From positions 62,001-126,000 of the forward strand of contig NZ_FNBL01000011.1 in NCBI RefSeq assembly GCF_900102315.1: a DNA stretch of 64,000 nucleotides, written 5' to 3'. Source of the stretch: Celeribacter baekdonensis. Lineage in GTDB: Bacteria; Pseudomonadota; Alphaproteobacteria; Rhodobacterales; Rhodobacteraceae. Positions 1 to 8,744 of this stretch are shown here, in pieces. A program made the translations under genes and the position numbers. Every line of letters starts with the position of its first letter. The first letter of the stretch is position 1. The notes below the pieces were generated by a model that saw nothing but the letters and a program-made list of their open reading frames with translations, had not been told where the DNA came from and did not search any database.

Positions 1-1147
1 TCCCGTCCGGGGCACGAGAGGGATCGAACACTGTCGGTTGACCAACGACAAGAAGCGGCGTGTCCGGCAAAAGCCCGGCGAGCGCCTGGGCATAGGTGCG
101 TGAGGCGGTGTCGATGCTGCGCCCGATATGGACATATGCGAAAGTGCCAAGCGCCTCTGCCGCCCATGGCACCGGCGCGTCTAAGGCAAGGTGGATCATC
201 ATTGTTCCGGGGGCGTGGCGGAATTTTTCGAGACCTTTGTCAAACCGCGCGTCCTGTGTGCCGCCGATGAGGCGCAACAGGTGTTTTGGGGCAAGACCTG
301 CCAAAATGGTTGAGGCTTCGACCTTTTCCCCATTCACGACAACGCCTGTGGCCCTGCCGTTTGTGTGCAGGATCTCCGTCACGTCGGCGTTGCACTCCAC
401 TGTGCCACCGTGCGCCTCGATCATGGCGACCAGCGCGCGGGTGGCGACATCAGCACCGCCCTTGCCAATCACCATCCCCATGGCCTGACCACCCATGGCT
501 TCGAGGTAAGGAAAAATCGCGCCTCCGGCAATGTCGGGGGCAAAATCAAGGTGCATGCCCCATGTCGAAAGCGCGGTGCGCAGGCGCGGGTCTTCAAAGC
601 TGTCTTCCAACCACGCGCGCGGCGAGCTCATCAGAAACTGAGCCACCTCAAGAGTTTTCGCCGTCCCCAGAGACCGCCATGTTTTCCAGATGAATTTGAG
701 CAGGGGCCAGCGTTGCATCGGGGTGCCAAGCAACCCACCGACCACACCGGCGCGGGCAGGAAACGCCGCCATCAGGTCGCGCCATGTCGCCTTGTCTGCG
801 TCGGAGGCAAAGGTGGCCAGTGTCTCGTCCACGTTGGTGGTCACGCCGACATAATCCCCCGGCTCCAACGCCTGTGCAAAGGGGCGCGAGATGGGGACAA
901 ATCCCATTCCGTGTCGCGCCATTTCCTCCCCGTGGCGGGCCATAAAGGCCGAGCCTGCGAACATGGACAGGTTCATCGCCGCGACATCGTGACGAAAGCC
1001 GGGGAGGGTCAACTCTTCGGTGCGCACCGCCCCACCGGGGGTTGGCGCGCGTTCGAAAACACGGACTTTTTTGCCTCTTGCGGCCAGATCGGCCGCTGCG
1101 ACAAGACCGTTGATCCCGGCACCGATGATGACGATAGGCGTGCTCAT
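1..1147 (-). CDS. FAD-dependent oxidoreductase, phytoene-desaturase-like (partial, C-terminus off window)
   Basis: The gene reads leftward and runs off the left edge; 382 codons are open from the ATG at 1147. The N-terminus (MSTPIVIIGAGINGLVAA) is a Rossmann FAD-binding site with GAGING at residues 9-14, followed by the acidic end of the second strand (VFERAPTPGG). It is a paralogue of the product at 5312-6877: both share the N-terminal pattern and a VGQPT..DPSRAP segment, which here lies just before the cut. By that comparison about 140 C-terminal residues are missing. It starts 3 bp after iorB, so it belongs to the same operon. The family catalyses flavin-dependent desaturation or amine/C-C oxidation; the substrate is unknown, but two paralogues flanking iorAB suggest successive oxidations of one compound. 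Confidence 0.85.
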   Translation of the reverse strand, partial: MSTPIVIIGAGINGLVAAADLAARGKKVRVFERAPTPGGAVRTEELTLPGFRHDVAAMNLSMFAGSAFMARHGEEMARHGMGFVPISRPFAQALEPGDYVGVTTNVDETLATFASDADKATWRDLMAAFPARAGVVGGLLGTPMQRWPLLKFIWKTWRSLGTAKTLEVAQFLMSSPRAWLEDSFEDPRLRTALSTWGMHLDFAPDIAGGAIFPYLEAMGGQAMGMVIGKGGADVATRALVAMIEAHGGTVECNADVTEILHTNGRATGVVVNGEKVEASTILAGLAPKHLLRLIGGTQDARFDKGLEKFRHAPGTMMIHLALDAPVPWAAEALGTFAYVHIGRSIDTASRTYAQALAGLLPDTPLLVVGQPTVFDPSRAPDG

Positions 1148-1150
1148 ACC

Positions 1151-2701
1151 TTACCCCGCAAAGCTTTTGACAGTGGCCAAGGCGCCGTCGAGTTTATCGC
1201 CTTTGACATCGTCAAGCGCCGCCACGCGCAGACGACGCATCCAATCGGCGGCATCGTCGCGGCCCTTTAAGAGATCAAGCGCGCCCATCACGCGGGCAAA
1301 TTTCGACAGGCCACGGGCATGGGTGTCGGAATAGCCCTTGATCAGGCGATAATTGGCCAGCACTTCGGAGGCGAGCGCCGGGTCCGTTTTGGCCACCTCA
1401 ATCGCGGTGTTGAACCATGCGGTGACATGCGCCATTTCACTTTCGTGACGTAGCAATGTGCGGCGGATTGGCCGCAGGGATGACACCACCCAGAGCATCA
1501 TAAACCCGCGCAAACTATCGGTGCGAATACGCCGCCCTTTGTCGAAATGCTTGGTGTAAAACGCTTCAATACCTTTGCGTCTTTGCAGCCATTTCCCCAT
1601 AGATTTGGGCAAGGTCGTGGTGAATTCTTCAAAACGCGGGTGAAAATATTCGGTCAGCATCAGGACCTGATCGTCTTTGACGACAACCTCGTCTTTGACC
1701 CGCTCAAACCGCGACGCCCGTGTTTTAATATCCGCAACCCGCAACAGGTCATCATAACACAAAGCGCGGGCGCAATATTTGGCGGCATTCACACTCAGAT
1801 CAAATGGTGCGGCATCAAGCGCGGCCATCTTTTCGACCATATCAAGATAGTCGGAACCATAGGCAACATCTTGGTAGTCCACGACTTTTTTCAAACCCAG
1901 AGCCGTCATGTCCCTGACCTCATCCGGCAGGGCCGCAACGCGGGCCTCAAGGGCGGCCCATTTCGCGGCCAGCTTTTGCGGGACATGCAAAACCGGCACG
2001 ACGGGCGCTGTCGCCTCTTCGGGGCGTGGCGCAGGTTTGGTGCCTTTTGCAATTTCGTAGGCGTCGCCAAACGCCCGCAAACTCGCCTCAACACCGCGGC
2101 CTGAGCCACGGATCACATCCTCAAAACTGTCACGAGGAAAGGGCAGGGCACCTGATCCCGCCAGCGCGCCAAGCAGGGAGGACGAAATCACCGACCCGGC
2201 TTTTTTCGCCACAGTTTCCATATCAAAGGCGACGACATGATCGGCGGCGATGCCCATGGCTTCGACCACGTCGGCGCCATCCACGCGGCCATCGCCGGGG
2301 TTGATTTTCTCCGACACGGCGGCGATGCGGTGGGTGGAGGTGATCAACGTGGTCCGGCCCGGCGTCACAAAGCCGCGCATGATCGCCCGCCCGCCTTCCA
2401 TCAACTCGGACGCGATGAGGATGTCGACATCCCCGATCGAGGGAGACAGGGAAAACACCGGCGCGCGGCCGGTGTCGCGGCACATTTCGACATAGTAAAT
2501 GGTCGCGCCTGTCCGCTGGGCCACGCCCGCAACCGAGGTGGATTGGGCGCGATAGCCATTGGCTTCGGCCACGGCGACGATCCAGTTGGTGAGCACGCCA
2601 CCGCCTTGACCGCCGACCGCGAGCGCCGCCAGTGTGATGACTTTCTCTCCGTCAGGGCCGGGGGACCGGCGGGCGACAATCGGATTTGCTTGTATAGTCA
2701 T
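1151..2701 (-). CDS. iorB: Indolepyruvate:ferredoxin oxidoreductase, beta subunit (long IorB type)
   Basis: 516 aa from the ATG at 2701, 11 bp after the iorA stop; an upstream in-frame extension lies inside iorA and is not used. The glycine-rich GGQGGG at residues 30-35 marks the gamma-type domain of 2-oxoacid:ferredoxin oxidoreductases, which occupies about residues 20-210. The remaining 300 residues match the extra C-terminal domain of bacterial long IorB proteins (DUF6537 type), whereas archaeal IorB is only about 200 aa. With IorA it should oxidatively decarboxylate an aryl-pyruvate such as indolepyruvate to the aryl-acetyl-CoA, reducing ferredoxin. That activity is known for the family; here the oxoacid is inferred from neighbouring indole-type genes. 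Confidence 0.9.
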   Translation of the reverse strand: MTIQANPIVARRSPGPDGEKVITLAALAVGGQGGGVLTNWIVAVAEANGYRAQSTSVAGVAQRTGATIYYVEMCRDTGRAPVFSLSPSIGDVDILIASELMEGGRAIMRGFVTPGRTTLITSTHRIAAVSEKINPGDGRVDGADVVEAMGIAADHVVAFDMETVAKKAGSVISSSLLGALAGSGALPFPRDSFEDVIRGSGRGVEASLRAFGDAYEIAKGTKPAPRPEEATAPVVPVLHVPQKLAAKWAALEARVAALPDEVRDMTALGLKKVVDYQDVAYGSDYLDMVEKMAALDAAPFDLSVNAAKYCARALCYDDLLRVADIKTRASRFERVKDEVVVKDDQVLMLTEYFHPRFEEFTTTLPKSMGKWLQRRKGIEAFYTKHFDKGRRIRTDSLRGFMMLWVVSSLRPIRRTLLRHESEMAHVTAWFNTAIEVAKTDPALASEVLANYRLIKGYSDTHARGLSKFARVMGALDLLKGRDDAADWMRRLRVAALDDVKGDKLDGALATVKSFAG

Positions 2702-2712
2702 GGGACGGTTCC

Positions 2713-4857
2713 TTAGGCAAAAGCCACGCGTTTCGCGTCGCGGCGGCTTTGCAGCCAAGAGATGATTTTTTGACTGCGGCGGGCCCGGCGTTTTTCGCCC
2801 GCGCTTGGGTTCGACACGATCTCGGCCTGAAAGAAGGAGGGGCAGAGCACGGCCGCATCCGCCACCTCACCGCAGTTGCCACAGCCGACACAGGTTTGAT
2901 CAATCGCGGCCACCGGATCATCGCGCAGGGGATCGCCGGTGTCCTTGACCGAGAGGGACGGACAGCCCGACAGGCGCATACAGGCGTGATCGCCGGTGCA
3001 AATATCCTCATCCACACCAAAGCGCGGGCGCACGACGCGTTTGCCATCTTTGGCCGCCTTTGCCAGTTCGGGTTTCACCCGGCGTTGTTTGTTGAGCATA
3101 CATTCCGAGGAGGCGACGATCACCTTCGGCCCCTCTTCCTCGGTGGTCAGCGCCTCTTTCAACGTGTCGCGCAGTTTGGTCACATCATAGGTGCGATCAA
3201 TCTGGCGGATCCATTTGACACCCATGCCTTTGCAGGCCTCAACGATGGAGTTTTGGGTCTGTTTGGTTTTGTTCGTGGCGCGCGAGGACAGGATGTCCTG
3301 ACCCCCTGTCGCCGCCGAGTAGAAATTGTCGACGATGACGATGACATTGTCGGATTTGTTGAACACGGCATTGCCGACCGAGCTGGTCAGGCCGTTGTGC
3401 CAAAATCCACCATCGCCGACGAAGGAAATCGAGCGACGGCCTTTTTTGTTTTCATTGTGAAAGGCGGCGGCAGAGGCGGGACCAAGGCCATAGCCCATCG
3501 TCGTCGCTCCCAGATCAAAGGGCGGCATGATGGAAAACAGGTGACAGCCGATGTCAGAGGAGATGTGATGTTCGCCAAGCTCTTCTTCGACCAATTTGGT
3601 GGCGGCAAAGATCGGGCGTTCCGGGCAGCCGGTGCAGAACCCCGGCGGGCGGGCAGGCAGGATTTTGGAGAGATCGGGGATTGCGATAGGGTCTTCGTTG
3701 GCGGCCAGTTTGGCCACCGGCAGCATCTCAGCCGCATAGTCGGACAGGAATGCGCCAAGGCCATCGACCATCACTTGGCCGGTGTACTCTCCGCCCATCG
3801 GCAACATGCCCTTGCCTTCGAGTTTGACCGACTTGCCCGCTTTGTAAAGCATATGTGCGATCTGTTGCTCGATGTAGTTGGGCTGACCTTCCTCAATGAT
3901 CAAAACCGCATCCTTGCCCTCGCAAAATGCCATGATTTGACTGTCAACGAGGGGATAGACGCAGTTGAGGACCAACATATCCATCTCGGTGTCGCCATAG
4001 AGATCGGCCAATCCCAGACGGTTGAGCGCCCGGATCACGGTATTATAGGTGCCGCCCTGAAGGATCAGGCCCACCTTGCTACCCGGTGTGCCGAACCGTT
4101 CGTTGATTGCACGATCCAGAACGAATTTTTGCGCCGCGGGCAGGCGTTTGGTGAGCTTTTCTTCTTCGTGCAGATAGGTCGCGGGCGGCAACACGATGCG
4201 GTCCAGTTTGCGCGCCGGGTTTTCGAGCGCATCAGAGACGGTCATCGGCGGGCGCTTGTTGTCACGCGCCTCGAAATGGCCGTGGACGTGACATGAGCGG
4301 ATGCCGACCTGCAACATCACGGGGGTGTTCGACACTTCGGACAGCTCAAACCCATCCCCGACCGCTTTGACAATCGCGGGCAGGTTGGGACGGGGGTCCA
4401 GCATCCAGACCTGAGATTTCATCGCGAACGCATAGGTGCGTTCCTGCATGATCGACGAGCCTTCGCCGTAATCTTCGCCCACGATGATCAATGCGCCGCC
4501 CGTGACCCCACCAGACGCAAGGTTGGACAGGGCGTCCGAGGCGACATTGGTGCCGACGACGGATTTATAAGTGACCGCGCCACGAATGGGATAATGGACC
4601 GAAGCCGCGAGCATGGCCGTGGCGGTGGCCTCGCTGGCGGAGGCCTCGAAATGCACTCCAAGCTCGCTGAGGATTTCTTCGGCATCCGCGAGCACATCCA
4701 TGAGGTGGGAAATCGGCGAGCCTTGATAGCCCCCGACATAGCCGACGCCGTTTTCCAAAAGCGCCTTGGTGATGGCCAGGATGCCCTCTCCGGTAAAGGT
4801 GTCGCCTTCACCTTGTTTGAGTTTTTGGACTTCCTTGGCAAATGATCTTTCGGCCAT
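2713..4857 (-). CDS. iorA: Indolepyruvate:ferredoxin oxidoreductase, alpha subunit
   Basis: 714 aa, the catalytic thiamin-diphosphate and iron-sulfur subunit. The N-terminal pyrimidine-binding domain includes GGYQGSPISH near residue 43. The TPP-binding domain has the GDGGFWHNG motif near residue 480. A C-terminal ferredoxin-like domain carries C620, C626 and C632-P, then C656-x2-C659-x2-C662 and C672-P, consistent with two [4Fe-4S] clusters; the first cluster has a wide CxxxxxC spacing often seen in fused IorA. It sits 11 bp upstream of iorB and 11 bp downstream of a MarR gene, so the three are co-transcribed. Oxygen-sensitive chemistry of this kind in a locus full of oxygenases is noteworthy. 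Oxoacid specificity cannot be read from sequence. Confidence 0.93.
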   Translation of the reverse strand: MAERSFAKEVQKLKQGEGDTFTGEGILAITKALLENGVGYVGGYQGSPISHLMDVLADAEEILSELGVHFEASASEATATAMLAASVHYPIRGAVTYKSVVGTNVASDALSNLASGGVTGGALIIVGEDYGEGSSIMQERTYAFAMKSQVWMLDPRPNLPAIVKAVGDGFELSEVSNTPVMLQVGIRSCHVHGHFEARDNKRPPMTVSDALENPARKLDRIVLPPATYLHEEEKLTKRLPAAQKFVLDRAINERFGTPGSKVGLILQGGTYNTVIRALNRLGLADLYGDTEMDMLVLNCVYPLVDSQIMAFCEGKDAVLIIEEGQPNYIEQQIAHMLYKAGKSVKLEGKGMLPMGGEYTGQVMVDGLGAFLSDYAAEMLPVAKLAANEDPIAIPDLSKILPARPPGFCTGCPERPIFAATKLVEEELGEHHISSDIGCHLFSIMPPFDLGATTMGYGLGPASAAAFHNENKKGRRSISFVGDGGFWHNGLTSSVGNAVFNKSDNVIVIVDNFYSAATGGQDILSSRATNKTKQTQNSIVEACKGMGVKWIRQIDRTYDVTKLRDTLKEALTTEEEGPKVIVASSECMLNKQRRVKPELAKAAKDGKRVVRPRFGVDEDICTGDHACMRLSGCPSLSVKDTGDPLRDDPVAAIDQTCVGCGNCGEVADAAVLCPSFFQAEIVSNPSAGEKRRARRSQKIISWLQSRRDAKRVAFA

Positions 4858-4868
4858 GGGGGTCTCCT

Positions 4869-5315
4869 TTAAAAATCGTGATGGCGGATGTCATAGAACA
4901 CCCGCAAAAGCATCTTGTTGAGCTGCGCGCGTTCGTCTTGTGTCAGAGTGGCAAGCATGGTGTCGCGCATGCCAAGCATGGCTGGCCAAGCCGTTTCATA
5001 GGCGGTATGCCCGGTATCGGTGAGGCTGATTTTGCGCACACGGCTGTCGCCGTCTTGTCCTTCGCGACGGATCAGACCGGCCTTTTCCATTGTATCGAGT
5101 GTGCGCGAGAGGGTGGATTGTTTGATCACGGTCAGCACTGACAACTCGCCGATCGTGCAGGGGCCGCCGTCAAACAAAACGACGAGGGCGCGCATTTGAG
5201 CCACGGAGACGCCCACCTCTTTGAGCGTGGCTTCAACCCCTTTGTTGTAGCGCGCCATGATCCGGTTCATCAGATATGGTGTGAATTCTTCGAGATCTTC
5301 GGGACGGTCTATCAT
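4869..5315 (-). CDS. MarR-family transcriptional regulator
   Basis: 148 aa. The central winged helix runs from about residue 45 (CTIGELSVLTVIKQSTLSRT as recognition region) to the wing DGDSRVRKISLTDTG near residue 95, typical of ligand-responsive MarR dimers. The start overlaps the stop of the upstream FAD oxidoreductase by 4 bp (ATGA), and iorA follows after 11 bp, so the regulator is embedded inside the operon it probably controls. The palindrome at 7730-7745 upstream of the first gene of the operon is a candidate binding site. MarR proteins at catabolic loci are usually repressors released by a pathway substrate or CoA ester; the ligand here is unknown. Confidence 0.9.
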   Translation of the reverse strand: MIDRPEDLEEFTPYLMNRIMARYNKGVEATLKEVGVSVAQMRALVVLFDGGPCTIGELSVLTVIKQSTLSRTLDTMEKAGLIRREGQDGDSRVRKISLTDTGHTAYETAWPAMLGMRDTMLATLTQDERAQLNKMLLRVFYDIRHHDF

Positions 5316-6877
5316 GCGCCCAGCTCCTTGGCTGTCAAAAAGCCTGAGCCGCCGGAGAGGCCGGGCCCCGGATGGGTGGATGCGCCGATATGATAGAGGT
5401 TTTTGACGCCCGTGTCGTGGCGCAGAGTGTCAGCAAACGGGCGCCAGAGGAAAAACTGATCGAGGGCACAGGCACCGCCATAGGGATCGCCGCCAACAAG
5501 GTTCATGTTGTAGTTTTCGAGATCCGCCGGAGAGATCGCGCGGCGGGTGACAATCTGATCTTTGAACCCGTCAATATGGTGGCTGAGGATGGCCTCAACA
5601 CGGTCGGCATAGGCTTCGCGCAGCGCCTCTGTCCATTGTCCATCGGCGGGCACGGCGATCTCGCCGCGTGCATCGCCTTTGACGTTGCGCGGCGCTTCGG
5701 GCAGTTGCAGCCAGAGCACGGATTGACCCTCTGGGGCGCGGCTGGGATCAGCGGCGGTGGGTTGGCCGACGCAGATCGTTGGCACATCCGGCAACATCCC
5801 GCGTTCGGCTTCGTTGCCCGCTTTTGATACGGCATCAAGGCCGGGAGTGATGTGCAAAAGCTGAACAGCTTCAAGTCCGGGTGTGTTCCATGTCACAGGG
5901 CCGTTGAGCAGATAGTGAAGCTGGAAATTGCCTTTGCCATATGTGTATTTGCGCAGGTTTTCGGCGTGTTTGGGGGAGGGGGCGAGCGTGCCATAGAGTT
6001 GATGTGGCGTGACGGAAGCAAGCAGTTTGCCCGCCTTGATCGTCTCGCCGTTTGACAATTTAAGGCCTGTCGCTTTGCCGTTTGAAATCAAGATTTCAGA
6101 CACTTCGGCAGAGGTGCGCACGGTGCCGCCGTGTTCCTCGATGATCGCGATCAGCCCGCGCACCATATTGGCCGCGCCGCCTTTCACGATGGGCGCGCCT
6201 GCCGCCTCCAGGGCAAAGCCGATCACCTGACCCATTTGACCGGAAAACGCCGCCTCAGGACCAAGCCCCGCATGCAGGCACCACGGTGCCCAAAGCGCCC
6301 GCGTCAACTCATCTTCAAAAGAGGTTTCCAACCAGCCACGCATGGATTGCAACGCGCCGCCCATGGTGGCGGCAAGCCCATGCGGCTTGCGTTTCCAGGC
6401 TTCTTTGCCCAATAGCTTTGCTGTGGATTTCGACCAAGGATCGCCACCCATCAGGCCAAACAAAAGCGCGGCATCGGCGCCAAAGGCCGCAAGATCAGCA
6501 CCAAGCTGTGCACCATCGCCGCTGTGAATGGCATCAAAAGCGGCCATATTGACGGCACGGTCCATTTTATAGGTCAGCGCCCGGCCATCGGGCAAAAGCA
6601 CACCGGTTGGGGTGTCTGTGGCACAAAATTCAACCCCATGCCGTGCCAGATCAGCCCCGAGCGCGCCATGGGCCGCACCCGTCACCCAAAGCACGAATGT
6701 TGTGGCAAGGGGATCATATGTGACCCCCTCCGCCAAGGTTTCGGACCGCATACAGCCGCCGGCCACCGCTTCGCGTTCAAACATCGCGACACGTTTTCCC
6801 GATTTGGCCAACAGGGCTCCGGCGACCAAAGCGTTGATCCCGGTCCCGATGATGGCAATGTCTGTGGATGCGGTCAT
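5312..6877 (-). CDS. FAD-dependent oxidoreductase, phytoene-desaturase-like
   Basis: 521 aa, full length. N-terminal dinucleotide site GTGINALVAG at residues 11-20 followed by FEREAVAGG, and a C-terminal FAD/substrate segment with HPGPGLSGGSG near the end, the usual C-terminal signature of phytoene desaturase/NAD(P)-FAD oxidoreductases. It is paralogous to the partial gene at 1-1147. It lies 15 bp after the cyclase stop and overlaps the MarR start by 4 bp. No signal peptide is visible, so it is probably cytoplasmic. The family covers dehydrogenases and oxidases acting on hydrophobic or amine substrates; an indolic or side-chain substrate is inferred only from context. Confidence 0.88.
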   Translation of the reverse strand: MTASTDIAIIGTGINALVAGALLAKSGKRVAMFEREAVAGGCMRSETLAEGVTYDPLATTFVLWVTGAAHGALGADLARHGVEFCATDTPTGVLLPDGRALTYKMDRAVNMAAFDAIHSGDGAQLGADLAAFGADAALLFGLMGGDPWSKSTAKLLGKEAWKRKPHGLAATMGGALQSMRGWLETSFEDELTRALWAPWCLHAGLGPEAAFSGQMGQVIGFALEAAGAPIVKGGAANMVRGLIAIIEEHGGTVRTSAEVSEILISNGKATGLKLSNGETIKAGKLLASVTPHQLYGTLAPSPKHAENLRKYTYGKGNFQLHYLLNGPVTWNTPGLEAVQLLHITPGLDAVSKAGNEAERGMLPDVPTICVGQPTAADPSRAPEGQSVLWLQLPEAPRNVKGDARGEIAVPADGQWTEALREAYADRVEAILSHHIDGFKDQIVTRRAISPADLENYNMNLVGGDPYGGACALDQFFLWRPFADTLRHDTGVKNLYHIGASTHPGPGLSGGSGFLTAKELGA

Positions 6878-6892
6878 GGATATGTCTCCCGA

Positions 6893-7687
6893 TCAAGCGG
6901 CGGGGATGAGGGCAAGCGCGCGGATCGGCGAGCCGGTGCCCTTGACGATCTTGAGCGGTGCGGTGACGAAGATCGCGCCTTTGGCGGGCAGTTCCTTCAG
7001 GTTGGTCAAAGAGGCAAGGCCATAGCGGTTGTGTTTGTGCAGCAGGTTGTGCGCCGGGAACGGGATTTCAAACCCACCTGCGGCCCCCGCGTCGGTGCCA
7101 ATGCATTGGGTGCCCCAGCCAAGCGCCTTTTTCTCTTCCATCAGATAGGTGATGAGCTCTGCCGTCGGGCCAGGCGTATGTGGGCCGTTTTCGTCGGCAT
7201 TGAGGTATTTATCCTCATCCGTGTTGTATTGATCCCAATCGGTGCGCATCAGCACCCATTCGCCTTCTTTGATCTCGCCGTGCTCGGCTTCCCACGCCTT
7301 CACATGCGCGACGGTCAAAAGGAAATCGGGATTTTCGGCGGCCTCTTTGGAGCAATCAATCACATTGGCCGGAGCGACGAAGTTTTGCGGATTGATGGTA
7401 TCGACGGAGCCGTCGGGAAAATCCTTGCCGGTGATCCAGTGGTGCGGTGCATCGTAATGGGTGCCGGAATGTTCGCCGAGTTTCAGCCAATTCCACGCCC
7501 AAAACGGACCGCGGTCACCGTATTCGGAGATTTTGTGAATCTCGATCTTGGGCGTGTCGTCGGCGAATTCAGGCGGCAGTTTCAACAGCGGCGTATCTGG
7601 GCCGAGCGGGGCGGTGCAATCAACGACTTTGATGGACCCGTTCAGCAGACCAGCAGCGACGTTTGCGAGTGTTTCTTGGGTGGACAT
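6893..7687 (-). CDS. Cyclase-family metal hydrolase, isatin-hydrolase-like
   Basis: 264 aa, first gene of the leftward ior operon. It has the metal-binding signature HSGTHYDAPHH with H73, H77 and D79 as predicted Mn/Zn ligands and H83 in the position of the catalytic histidine; the C-terminal FPAHNLLHKHNRYG segment is also typical. The family includes isatin hydrolase (isatin to isatinate), kynurenine formamidase and other amide or lactam ring openers. Length and motif positions agree with characterised isatin hydrolases as I remember them. Isatin would fit the nearby indole-oxidation and anthranilate-CoA genes, and isatinate is readily converted to anthranilate. Kynurenine formamidase is the main alternative. 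The upstream region holds a perfect 16-bp palindrome 43 bp before the start. Confidence 0.8.
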   Translation of the reverse strand: MSTQETLANVAAGLLNGSIKVVDCTAPLGPDTPLLKLPPEFADDTPKIEIHKISEYGDRGPFWAWNWLKLGEHSGTHYDAPHHWITGKDFPDGSVDTINPQNFVAPANVIDCSKEAAENPDFLLTVAHVKAWEAEHGEIKEGEWVLMRTDWDQYNTDEDKYLNADENGPHTPGPTAELITYLMEEKKALGWGTQCIGTDAGAAGGFEIPFPAHNLLHKHNRYGLASLTNLKELPAKGAIFVTAPLKIVKGTGSPIRALALIPAA

Positions 7688-8255
7688 ATGGGACTCCCTG
7701 TTGAGGTGAAGTGTGTTTTTTGATTATTAATATGCAAGTGCATATATAAGTTTTCTTCAAGTACAAAGTTTATTTTGAGATAAAAATCTTTCGCATCGGC
7801 GCGAGCGTTCGTGTGAAACCCCGTCTTGAAAAGGCTGTGGTTTGTTTTGATCGCAGGCTGAAGATGGAGAAAACTGCATGAAAACAAACAGAGTTTTGAG
7901 CGGCTTCCAACAGGATCGGTTGAGGAGATTTGTCGCGAGTGTGGGGAGGTAAGGCACTGATTAAAATTTAAACAAACATAAAAATACGGGTATTTAGAGT
8001 GATTTGAGTAGAATCGGGCAAAAGGGCGTACCGTGGGAAAAACTGTTGCGCTGTGCAATGCCTTTGGATTTAGGGCAAATAAGACCCGGCACCTCTCAGG
8101 CTCTCTGGCCTTTTGTGTATGGGCGTGGATGTCCGCCTTAGGTCTTTGAACGTCATATCGCATGCGCAAAGATTTACTTGAAGCCTAAAACATCATGTGC
8201 AACTGTCGCATCCAAGGGTGCGATGCACCCGCCCAATTTGAGAGGAGGACTATCC
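7688..8255. other. 568-bp AT-rich divergent intergenic region
   Basis: No credible gene lies here; the long leftward frame through this stretch has an atypical composition and overlaps the cyclase. The region separates the leftward ior operon from the rightward cupin-FAH-SDR operon and is markedly AT-rich near 7700-7800 and 7960-7990, as expected for promoters. It contains the palindrome ATATGCAAGTGCATAT and, near 7968-7983, a TTTAAAC...AAACATAAA segment resembling the motif shared by other promoters in this island. A strong ribosome-binding site, GAGGAGGA, lies at 8242-8249 before the cupin gene. Confidence 0.6.
7730..7745. promoter_or_regulatory. Perfect 16-bp palindrome, candidate MarR operator
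   Basis: ATATGCA-AG-TGCATAT: two perfect 7-bp arms around a 2-bp centre, 43 bp upstream of the cyclase start codon on the operon side. The size and AT-rich symmetric form fit operators of dimeric MarR proteins, and the operon encodes one. The binding assignment is inference. Confidence 0.55.
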
Positions 8256-8681
8256 ATGAGCGACAAAGTTGTTCCCGTTGTCACGCGTTCCACCGAACTG
8301 GATGACAGCACATTGCAATCCGGTGAATGCGTTCGCAAATCGGGTGTGAGCCCACAGCACACACCCGCCACCAAAATCTGGTTTGGCCGTGTCAGCAATG
8401 ATCCCGGTCATCGCTCGCCGCCGCATCACCATGAAGAATGCGAAACCGGGGGCTATGTCCTGAAAGGTCATGGTCGCATCTATTTTGGCGAAGACTACAA
8501 AGAATATCTTGATATGTATGAGGGCGATTTCGTGTTTGTGCCGCCTTACATGCCGCATGTCGAAGTCAACATGAGCACCACCGAGGAACTCGTTTGGCTG
8601 ACCTGTCGGACGCCGGACAACCTCGTCACCAACCTTCCTGATGTGCCCGACGAAGCCCTCGAAGGCTATCGCCGCGCGTAA
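8256..8681 (+). CDS. Small cupin-domain protein
   Basis: 141 aa from the ATG at 8256, chosen because GAGGAGGA lies 6 bp upstream; the frame is open further upstream but without a ribosome-binding site. A single cupin barrel is visible: PGHRSPPHHHEECETGGYVL gives the HxH...E metal site of motif 1, and PPYMPHVEVN supplies the motif 2 histidine. Single cupins of this length are either small dioxygenases/isomerases or non-catalytic sensors. It leads an operon with an FAH-family hydrolase (63 bp downstream) and an SDR, suggesting a role in handling ring-cleavage or side-chain intermediates. The exact reaction is not identifiable. Confidence 0.85.
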   Translation: MSDKVVPVVTRSTELDDSTLQSGECVRKSGVSPQHTPATKIWFGRVSNDPGHRSPPHHHEECETGGYVLKGHGRIYFGEDYKEYLDMYEGDFVFVPPYMPHVEVNMSTTEELVWLTCRTPDNLVTNLPDVPDEALEGYRRA

Positions 8682-8744
8682 CATTCATCCCCTTGTCGTC
8701 TCCGGCGCGTCATACCCCGGAGACGTCCTACGAAAGGATGCTTT

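Noticed and set aside
2749-4296. 515-codon rightward frame opposite iorA
   Set aside because: It is the antisense of a strongly supported gene; histidine/glycine-rich composition is typical of antisense frames in GC-rich DNA.
7642-8169. 175-codon leftward open frame covering the intergenic region and the start of the cyclase
   Set aside because: Amino-acid composition is unnatural, it overlaps a real gene and promoter elements, and no domain is recognisable.
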